Below are positions 1 through 7,257 of a DNA stretch of 22,939 nt, one piece after another (positions within the stretch are counted from its first letter, which is position 1; each line of letters begins with the position of its first letter). Where the stretch lies: contig JADGJA010000332.1 in the NCBI GenBank assembly GCA_027596035.1, forward strand, positions 1 through 22,939. Reading direction: 5' to 3'. Below the pieces are notes generated by a model. The model was not told the origin of the DNA and searched no databases. It saw nothing but the letters and a program-made list of their open reading frames with translations. The translations under genes and the position numbers were made by a program. This stretch comes from Thoreauomyces humboldtii (Eukaryota; Chytridiomycota; Chytridiomycetes; Spizellomycetales; Powellomycetaceae).

Positions 1-115
1 GGCAAAACCCCATTTTTAAAGGCTTTTTTGCCGGGCAACCCGGCCGGTTAACCTCCTGGGGCCCCCGTTAAAAACCCGTTTTAACCCCCGGAAAAACCCC
101 CCCCCCCCCCCACCT
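1..115. other. Low-quality homopolymeric contig end
   Basis: The first ~115 bases are nearly all runs of one base (C, A, T or G runs of 3-14), ending in a run of about 14 C just before normal sequence begins. This is unlike anything else in the window. It mirrors the poly-G at the other end and looks like an assembly or base-calling artefact rather than biology. Confidence 0.75.
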
Positions 116-167
116 AGAGCCCCACTTTCCTTTTGTGCTCGTTACAGTACCTTTCCCTGACTTCGAC

Positions 168-1377
168 ATGGTGGAGGTTTACCTCGCAAAGATCGTAGCG
201 GCGCGTCGGAATATTGCCATTGCGACCGCCTTCCTCCTGTTCCTGCTCTTTTCCCTACGCACGCTCACAGAATACTCGCACCTACGGAGAAAGGTCGTCC
301 ACATCCTCTCCGATCAAGGGCACGAGAACAGAGACCTCGTCGTATATGTGTACTACGATGGAAAGATGACACAGGAGGACCAGGCGATACGGTACGTTTG
401 TCGTTGTGTGGACGGAAGCCAACTGAGCGGAGTGCGCGTGTTCTGTGCGTGCTGCGCGCGATATCGCAACAAGAAGAACCACCCGCTCACCCTTGAATCT
501 CCACAGAACTGGATGGGGAACAATGTCGGGATTCTCCTTCTCGGAATCCGTCAACACGATCCCGGTGCAGACCGACAACCTAAAGTTCTTCCTGAACCAA
601 GGTCTTCTCACCACCGTCGACTACCTGTTCGTCATGCACTCCCCGATGCCCGCGGGCGTTTCCATACCCGATCTGCCCAACCTCTTTGTCTGGCACAAGG
701 AGAACCGCTGCTACGACCTCGGAGCCTTCAAACAGGGCGTGGAGCACATGGAGTCAAAGTACGGAAGGTCGTATCAGCGGTACCTCCTCATCAACGCGTC
801 GGTCCGTGGACCGTTCCTACCACCGCACGACAGATCCTGCTGGATCGATCACTTTTTCAACAAGCTCGACGAGAGGACAAAGCTCGTCGGGACCACGTTC
901 TACTGCGAGGAGGGACCGTTCGCGTCTCACGTCCAGACCATGGTCCTGGCCTTTGACCGAGCCGGATACGAGGCGGGCTTGCCCGCCATGCAGTGTCCAG
1001 GATCCATCGACCAGGCCATCAAGATGGGAGAGGTGCCGCTCACAGGGTTCATCAAGGAGAAGGGATACAACGTCGAGGCGTTGCAAACGGCCTACTCGGC
1101 CAATCCCGACCTCTGCCCGGGAGACATGAACTACGCCGGAAAGTACTACGGAATGAGCTTCCATCCCTACGAGCTCATTTTCATCAAGAGCAACCGCGGC
1201 ATAGGTGAGGCGGCTTTCTGTTCCGGAAAACCATACGGAAGCGTCTCGGCTAACTCTTTCTCTTTGCTCCTTCTTTTTCCAGACAACAACGCGCTTGCTC
1301 ATTACACAAACTGGCACGACCAGATGATCGACCGAGGACGTGGATTCTGCAAGCACCACCTCCGGATTCCAAAGTAG
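168..1377 (+). CDS. Putative type II membrane glycosyltransferase-like protein
   Basis: Three exons (168-391, 507-1204, 1283-1377) join in frame to give 338 residues. The introns are GT-AG: GTACGT..CACAG and GTGAGG..TCCAG. The first ATG after the homopolymer tract, at 168, is used. The N-terminus has a short basic stretch and then one hydrophobic segment (about residues 16-33, with IATAFLLFLLFSL), as in a type II Golgi/ER membrane protein. The lumenal part contains YLLINASVRGPFLPP, HVQTMVLAFDRAG and FIKSNRGI. I associate this pattern, from memory, with poorly characterised eukaryotic proteins resembling nucleotide-sugar glycosyltransferases; no donor or acceptor can be named. Intron 2 is 78 bp, a multiple of three, with no stop in frame, so retention would insert 26 residues. 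The gene is convergent with the LYR gene. The splice model is well supported by frame closure; the function is weak. Confidence 0.6.
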
Positions 1378-1687
1378 AGCGTTCTTTCACCCCTAGATGC
1401 ATGGCAGGGATAGTCGAAGCGCGCGCCTCGACTTCTCTCTCCTGTTTTTTTTTTGATTCCCCCCCGCCTTTTCCTATGCGTCTCTCATCATCCCGTGTAC
1501 ATATATAGTTTGATAGTCTCTGCCGCTGCCTTCCCTTCAATTATCATTAATTCTTGCCTTTCCGATCGCATTGTTCGGGGTCGACGGATGAGTTCAGGTA
1601 GACGGAATAAGAATGGGGAACGGAACGTCATTGGTATCATCGTGAATTCCGTGCGGTCGCGATCGATCCCCTCTCATGCATGCTTTG
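1378..1687. other. Convergent 3' intergenic region
   Basis: Non-coding gap between two convergent genes. It is T-rich just after the upstream stop (a run of T near 1445) and would hold the 3' UTRs of both neighbours. Short ORFs here have no coding character. Confidence 0.5.
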
Positions 1688-2155
1688 CTACCGCCCTACG
1701 CCCATCTTGCTGGCCAGATAGTCCTTCATGTAGCTGACCGTCCCCTTCCCTTCCAGCTCGTCCTGCGCCTCCTGGTCCAGCAACGTGAACGTCTTCTTTG
1801 CCGGCAGGAAGGTAAGGATCGGAGAAGACTCTGGCAGCGCGTACTGTGAATCGTGAAAAAAGGTATTAGTTTTTCCTGGACATGATGAACACGGGGGGGT
1901 TTCTCTCTCTGCACGAACCTCGTGCTCCACGTTCCCTTCCACTATCCTCCTGAGGTGCCGCAGCTCGGACTGACCGTTGGCGAATCGGACGGCGACGGCT
2001 GCGGTGGGATCGGGTTGACGGAACTCGCGTCGTACCCTTGTGAGGATGTAGTCTCTGAGCCTTGCTGGTCGTGCTTCCTGCCGCGGCCACTGCCGTTGCA
2101 GACGGATGAAGGAGCGATAGAGGGAGTGGATCTCGGATGGTGTTGGATGTGACAT
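1688..2155 (-). CDS. LYR-motif (Complex1_LYR) mitochondrial protein
   Basis: Two exons (2155-1919 and 1843-1688) give 130 residues. The N-terminus reads SEIHSLYRSFIRLQRQWP, with the L-Y-R triplet at the start of the first helix and basic residues after it. This is the hallmark of the LYR superfamily: small matrix proteins that bind acyl carrier protein and help assemble Fe-S or respiratory complexes. A second basic helix (RDYILTRVRREFRQ) follows, then LRHLRRIVEGN. The C-terminal exon (KKTFTLLDQEAQDELEG...SYMKDYLASKMG) does not let me choose a family member such as SDH6, ISD11, MZM1 or FMC1. The intron (1918-1844, donor GTTCGT, acceptor TTCACAG) is 75 bp, in frame and stop-free, so retention would only lengthen the protein. 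It has no extended presequence. Confidence 0.7.
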   Translation of the reverse strand: MSHPTPSEIHSLYRSFIRLQRQWPRQEARPARLRDYILTRVRREFRQPDPTAAVAVRFANGQSELRHLRRIVEGNVEHEVRAERETPPCSSCPGKTNTFFHDSQYALPESSPILTFLPAKKTFTLLDQEAQDELEGKGTVSYMKDYLASKMGVGR

Positions 2156-2571
2156 CTGCCTTTGGGGAGAGGCGGGGAGAGCAATGAAGTGCCGTTGTGC
2201 TCCTGGTCGTTGCTTTGCGGACAGTAAAAGTCGAGAAAAAGCGTGGGTGGTGGGGTTGGTTCGGAGGGGAAGAAATGTCTCGGAGCGCGGGAAGTCAGGT
2301 CCGAATCGTTCGGACCCGCAAGGAATTCATGATGACTCATCGCACGACTTTCGGGCAGGGGCACCTCGTCACCGACGACCATCTCATTACGAAGACAACC
2401 GATCACAACGTACGAGATGCCCGTCATCTGGAGCCACGTCTCGAGTTTCACTGATAGGGCCTGCTATTAGGTAAGGGCGTGCTAACGGCAGAGTAAATTA
2501 TCCTTACACGAGAACGCGAAGCATTGGGATGACCGCAAGGTCTGAGATCCGGTATGTTCTGCGTGACGGGG
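2156..2571. other. Promoter side of the LYR gene; no gene seen
   Basis: About 400 bp upstream of the minus-strand LYR gene. Overlapping short ORFs on both strands have no recognisable protein. It includes a 21-bp intron look-alike at 2471-2491 (GTAAGG, GCTAAC, CAG), too short to be a likely intron. Confidence 0.4.
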
Positions 2572-3130
2572 TCAGAACTCAGTCATACGCCTTCGCACTT
2601 GTCGTCTAAACCTTTCAGTATAGCAAGCCCTCACCGCGTAGAGCACGCCAGGTGCCTTCCTCTCTCCATCTCTCAACACCGGTGTGTAGGACGTGGGAAA
2701 GGCAGGTTTCATCAGGAGTCTCGCCGGTTCATAACACCCGAGTCCCCAGACCGACACTGCTATTGGTGGAACCAGAGCGGCGATGGAGATGCCGAAAGCC
2801 ATGCTCCAAAACCATTCACCCTCAAGCGTACGAGATGGCACGTCCCCCGAGTCAGCCAGTGGTACAGACCAAGGTAGGGGATGATGAAGGAGATGTCAGC
2901 CATCTTGAAGACTTGGGGTGGAATGCGCATCAGTCTCGGCCGAGGGTAAGGACCAAGGACCGCGACCGATGGCGGTGAGGACGACAAGGACAGCGAGGCT
3001 AATACAGAGTTTCGGCCAATGGTATGAACCAAAGACTGAGAATAGGAAGAATGGGTGGGAGAGCAGGACCAGAGTGGCGGTCATACTTGGTAGCGACTAT
3101 GGTCATTGCAATGGGAGGAGCAATGAGCAT
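2572..3130 (-). CDS. Possible small multipass membrane protein, two tiny exons
   Basis: Four minus-strand segments close in one frame: 3130-3087, 2998-2967 (32 bp), 2911-2866 (46 bp) and 2803-2572, ending in TGA, for 117 residues from the ATG at 3130. Introns would be 3086-2999 (GTATGA..TTAG), 2966-2912 (GTCGCG..CAAG) and 2865-2804 (GTACCA..GGAG). The product is strongly hydrophobic: MLIAPPIAMTIVAT, then LAVLVVLTAIVFK, ISFIIPYLGL and MAFGISIAALVPPIAVSVW. It ends in a basic tail (RRQVRRRMTEF). The third codon positions in the tiny exons are C-rich, like the confident genes here. Exons may continue upstream toward 3690-5520, so the start is uncertain. I recognise no family. The donors GTCGCG and GTACCA and the GGAG acceptor are weak, so the model is tentative. 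Confidence 0.35.
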
Positions 3131-3182
3131 GGACGATATCCAAGGATGACAGCCACACAAGGGCGAACCCCTGTGGGGATGT

Positions 3183-3565
3183 CGTAGGTACCATCTCCTA
3201 CCATCAAGCCCGAAGGCACGGCGTCGTAGGACCCAGGCTCCTACCGCCAAGTCTTCGCGAGGGACAAGCCCTGGCACGCAGCCCGAAGGCACGGCGTCAT
3301 AGGACGCAGGCTCCTATCGCCAAGCCCCCAGAGGGGGGCAGCGTCGCAGAAGCAAGCTCCTGCCGCCAAGACTCCGCGAGGGACCAGCCCTGCCATCAAG
3401 CCCGAAGGCACAGCGTCGTAGGACGCAGGCTCCTACCGCCAAGACTCCGCAAGGGACTAGCCCTGCCATCAAGCCCGAAGGCAGACGTCGTAGGACGCGG
3501 GCTCCTACCGTCAAGCCCGAAGGCACGGCGACAGGACGCAGGCTCTTGCCGCCAAGTCTTGGTGG
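3183..3565. repeat. Degenerate 73-bp minisatellite
   Basis: The core AAGCCCGAAGGCA recurs at about 3206, 3279, 3398, 3471 and 3513. The spacings are 73, 119, 73 and 42, i.e. a 73-bp unit with one enlarged and one shortened copy. Each unit also carries GTAGGACGCAGGCTCCTACC and CGCCAAG followed by a CGCGAGGGAC-like stretch. Minus-strand frames stay open across it because the unit lacks stops; this is not evidence of coding. It lies just upstream, on the minus strand, of the putative membrane-protein exons, so it may be intronic. Confidence 0.85.
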
Positions 3566-3679
3566 AACGGTGGGAACTTGCCGAGGTAGGAACTTGCCGA
3601 CACGGCGAAAACTAAAGAAACGGAAGCGACTCAAGTCAGTTGCAACATTCATCAAAAGTAACGAGGGGAGCCAAAAGCT

Positions 3680-4530
3680 GGACTTACCGGACAATCGGAA
3701 CGGTCAAAAAGCTGGTAGTGAATGTAGCAGTGACGATCGGGACGGCGGTGCAGAGGCTAGGTTTCCCAGGTGAGGAAATACCGGAAGTTAGAGGAAGTAC
3801 AGATGGGGGAGAATGAGTAAGGCTAGCAACTCACCCCGTTGGGAAGTGTCAGTGAGGTGGTAAGTGTTGATCGGTGGCAGCGACTTGGCGTTCGTGCGTG
3901 GCGGTGATGATGCCCGATGGCGACGTGGTGATCGGCTGTCCTGAGATAACGATAAGCCCAGCGTCAGAAAAAGTCCCAAGAGGCGCGCGCGGCCGAGTGA
4001 AGCCAACGACTTACGATGTTGGCACGCGGTGATGTACGTTGCTTGGAGGACGACTTCGTGCAGGTCGAGTTGGGTGATGCTTCCCGAGGGTGGAGGCTGA
4101 ATGCAGCGGCTTGCCTGAGGAAGGAGCGTAGACGGATGCGAGGTGGTAGTTGGCGGTAATGTTGGCGCCGCATTGGTGGGTTCCCTTAGCGACGAAACAT
4201 GACAAGTCAGAGAATGTACGAAAATGCGCGAGACAAAGAACGAGGAGGCTAGCGACTTACCATGTGGTGAAGCAAGAACGTTGATTATATGAGGACATCT
4301 TGAAGTTAGTAGTCCGACGCAGAGAGCTTAGTCGCTAGCGACGATGTCGAAGGATGAGAAGACGTGTCAAAGGATAGAGGTCGTATGCGACTTGGTGGTT
4401 GGTAGTGGTAGTGATGACGGCCGGCGACCATGCTGAGCCTGAGGGAGGAAAACCGAACCTTAGAGGAGGCACGAAGAGGCACTGAAGACGACGAACGAGT
4501 GAGCTAGCGATTTACCTTGTGGGGAGTGTT
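3680..4530 (-). repeat. Tandem series of related splice-donor-bearing modules
   Basis: On the minus strand, five sites that read as 5' splice donors start at 4515, 4260, 4014, 3834 and 3687 (GTAAATCGCTAGC, GTAAGTCGCTAGCC, GTAAGTCGTTGGC, GTGAGTTGCTAGCC, GTAAGTCCAGC). Four share the extended pattern GTRAGTYGCTAGCCTYACTC. Four (all but 3834) are followed by a CTGAC/CTAAG-like branch site and a pyrimidine-rich AG acceptor within about 60-85 bp. The exon-like stretches between them also resemble each other (CATCACTACCACTACCAACC, CATTACCGCCAACTACCACC, CATCACCGCCACGCACG). The spacing falls from about 255 to 147 bp. This looks like duplicated exon-intron units or related introns. No protein family is recognisable. 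Confidence 0.55.
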
Positions 4531-5706
4531 AGTCGGGGGACGCCTTCTTGAGAGTAGAGGATGGAGGCAGACGACTTTCGCATCTTGCCGGGGGTGACGA
4601 CTGGAGCTCGATGTCTTGGCGGGGGGCATCTGGCGGAAGAGTGGAGGGACGTCTTGCCGAAGGTGGAGGGTCACGACTTGCCGAACGACTTGCCGAAGGT
4701 GTACGACTTGCCGAAGGATGGAGGGAACGGTGAAGATCTTGCCGAAAGATGGAGTGGAGTGGCCGAAGGAGCTCGAGATCTTGGCGTAGGAAAGCTGAGA
4801 GGAACGACTTGCCGAACGTAGTAGGAAGGGGGGATGCGTGGTGTGAGAAGAGATCGTTGGTGAAGTGAAGCGAGAGGTGAGATTGAAGGGTGTGAGAGAA
4901 CGAAGGGAGAATGCGCGACGACCCTGGGGGGCTTATGTACCGTACGACGCGTGAGCTGGGAGCGCTGGAGGGAAAGGGCACTGGGGGGAGTCCCTCCGCC
5001 TGCCGAGTAACCCCTCCTGCTGCGCTTTTTTGGTGGGACAGTCTGCCGGCGCCAGATCCCTTCCCGATTAGGAAGTCTTCTGGGACAGCCGTCGAGGGGA
5101 ATGGGAATGGGATGTCTTGGGGCAAGACTAAGTAAAGCGTCGGCACGGATGCTGTTGGCGTAATGGCTTTGACAAAAAAGCCACGAGAATCACGAGAGAG
5201 TAGTGATGCTGACTGAGCAAGTCTGCATGTCACTTCACCAGCTCGCGAAGATCTCCAGAGAGGGCTGAGAAGAGCATATCCATAAGCACCGCACACTGCA
5301 GGAGATGGACACGAGAGATGTTTGCTCCGCAGCCTTCGGGAGAAGGATTCGGAAAGTGGCGAAAATCGTCCGTAAACTCTGGGCTGCGAATGTGCTGGGG
5401 GGGGAGGGGGGTGCGCGGGAGGTTCGAACAAAAAACATTTCTTTCCTTTAGCGCCTGAGCGCTGGGGATCAAACCTTTTGAGATGTCTTTTCAGTGCACA
5501 GTACAAGCAGTCTGAGGACACCTACAGTACGTCGGTTCCGGATAACGGCGTGCTTTTCCACGCGATGGGTGGTTACCTCGTCCAGGCCAGCCATGGTCAG
5601 AGTTAGTTGCTGGCTCATGGTCGGATGGTCAGCAAACCACCAAGAAGGAGGACTTGCCTTGGGAATCTCTCGGAGAGGTCAGTCTGATTACAACCGCCAT
5701 AACAAC
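4531..5706. other. No confident gene; long open frame without family features
   Basis: The minus strand is open from 5521 to 4529 (330 codons). The translation is Ser, Pro and Arg rich with no domain I recognise, and the frame ends just before the first splice-donor module. It could be a leader exon or untranslated leader of the minus-strand transcript implied by the donor array, or chance openness of GC-rich DNA. 5522-5706 is the promoter side of the GAL80-like gene. Confidence 0.35.
4653..4820. repeat. Short degenerate CTTGCCGAA repeats
   Basis: CTTGCCGAA (with A/G variation after it) recurs at about 4653, 4678, 4690, 4708, 4738 and 4809, often followed by GGATGGAGGG or preceded by ACGA. 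Two related copies lie at about 3577-3600. It is part of a Ser/Pro-rich minus-strand open frame (4529-5521) that shows no conserved domain. Confidence 0.6.
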
Positions 5707-6978
5707 ATGACAGAATCAGCTTCCTCGATGTCCTCGCTTATCCGCGTGGCCATCCTCGGTCTATCTCCGGGTTCATGGGCTTCCACGGCGCACCTCCCAT
5801 ATCTCACCAGCAAAGAGAGCAAGTTCACCATCATTGCAGTATGCAACTCCTCCGTCGAGAGTTCGCAAAAAAGTATCAAGCACTTTGGTCTCCCGCCTTC
5901 GACAAAGGCGTACGGCAACCCTCAGGGTGGGCTGCACCTCGACTCGTCCGGAATCCGAACCCCTCGACTTACCGATCATCACCTCTCGGCTTTTTAGATG
6001 TAGCCGACAATGGTGACGTCGACCTCGTCCTCTGCACGGTTCGCGTCGATCGTCACCATGCGACCATCATCCCCTCCATCAAAGCCCGGAAGTCCGTGTA
6101 CGTCGAATGGCCACTCGGAAAGAACCTCGCCGAAGCCCGCGAGCTGTTGGCCCTGAGCAAGCAGCATAACGTTCCTGTCATGGCGGTTGGTCTGCAGGGA
6201 CGCGAGGACTCCACGATCAGGACGGTCAAGGAGCTGCTGGCGGAAGGGAAGATCGGAAAGGTGCTGAGCAGCTCCCTCGTCGGAACCGGCGTCAACGGAG
6301 CACCCACCGAACAGGAAAAGTACGCATATCTGTTGGACGAGAGCGTCGGTGGGAACCTCTTGACGATCCCGTTCTCTCATTGCTTGGATTCCGTGCAGCA
6401 AGGTACATTTCGTTCCGTTTAAAAAATAAACAACCAAACACGATGTGTTGACCCCTGGATTTCCTTCTTTCATGCCCCCAGTTCTTGGTCCATTCAAGAG
6501 CTTCACCACAGTTCTCTCGAACCAGATCCCCAACGTGGACCTTCTCAACCCCGACGGCACCGTCGCTCGATCCCAGGTCCCGAAGACCTCCGTCGACCAC
6601 GTCCTCGTGCAAGGCACGCTCGACTCGGGGGCCGTCCTGTCGGTCCACGTCCGCAGCGGCCCACCCTTCAAGGACGCCCCTGGGCTCGAATGGCACATCT
6701 ACGGCTCCAAGGGGGAGGTTCGGGTCACTGCCGCAAGCGCGCACGTCCAGATCAGCGGTTTCCAGGACATCTTCCTGCACGATCACGAGAGGAACACGGT
6801 GGAAAAGGTGGAGGTACGGAAGGGCCTGTTTGAGGAGTGGCCGAGCGTGACCAGGAACGTGGCAAGGGTTTACGAGAGGATCGCAAACGGAGCGAAAGAC
6901 GTGAGCTGTGACTTTGAGGCTGCTGTTGCGAGACATGAGATCGTCGAGGAGATGATGAAGCAGAATGGAAGAGTGTGA
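5707..6978 (+). CDS. GAL80-like Gfo/Idh/MocA-fold protein
   Basis: Three exons (5707-5926, 5998-6402, 6482-6978) give 373 residues. An N-terminal Rossmann segment (RVAILGLSPGSWASTAHLPY) leads into IIAVCNSSVESSQKSIKHFG and VDLVLCTVRVDRHHATIIPS, then VYVEWPLGKNLAEARELLAL. The C-terminal part is an alpha/beta Gfo/Idh/MocA domain (HIYGSKGEVRV). Catalytic family members usually have E-K-P where this protein has E110-W111-P112. The lysine is therefore missing, as in the galactose repressor GAL80 and its filamentous-fungal relatives. I infer an NAD(P)-binding regulator or sensor more than an active dehydrogenase; its regulon is unknown. The introns are 71 and 79 bp with good GT-AG ends, and the joins restore the conserved sequence on both sides. 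Confidence 0.85.
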
Positions 6979-7257
6979 ACGCACGCACATAGTGGCCCCC
7001 TTCTCTTGAACATGTGGACTTGGAGCATTGCTTTAGCCGAACATTTTAGGACACGGTGCATCCTCCAAGTGTATTATGCATAGCGGCACGGCAGACACTC
7101 TTTTGACAGCCATCTTGGTGAGTCACATCAACGTTTTCCGCCGCACTGTCCAGTGTCCCTGTCGCTGCTGTGCACTCGCAGTCTCGAACTTGCAGAGTGG
7201 CAGGGAGCTTCTCCTTGAATCTGTATCCTCCTTTGCGAACTATTATAGCATTCCGTC
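6979..7257. other. Intergenic region before the GHKL ATPase
   Basis: About 280 bp holding the 3' end of the GAL80-like gene and the promoter of the next gene. An AT-rich TATTATAG stretch lies about 15 bp upstream of the ATG at 7258. No RNA gene was seen. Confidence 0.4.

Noticed and set aside
460..506. Zinc metalloprotease domain in the GHKL protein (coordinates here are residue numbers 460-506)
   Set aside because: EMEHEHATD is not HExxH and no third ligand pattern is clear; noted only as reminiscent.
2471..2491. 21-bp intron-like sequence GTAAGG..GCTAAC..CAG
   Set aside because: Too short for a spliceosomal intron and not joining any coding frame; probably chance.
4529..5521. 330-codon minus-strand ORF as a protein gene
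   Set aside because: Ser/Pro/Arg-rich translation with no domain, partly made of CTTGCCGAA repeats; kept only as a possible leader region.
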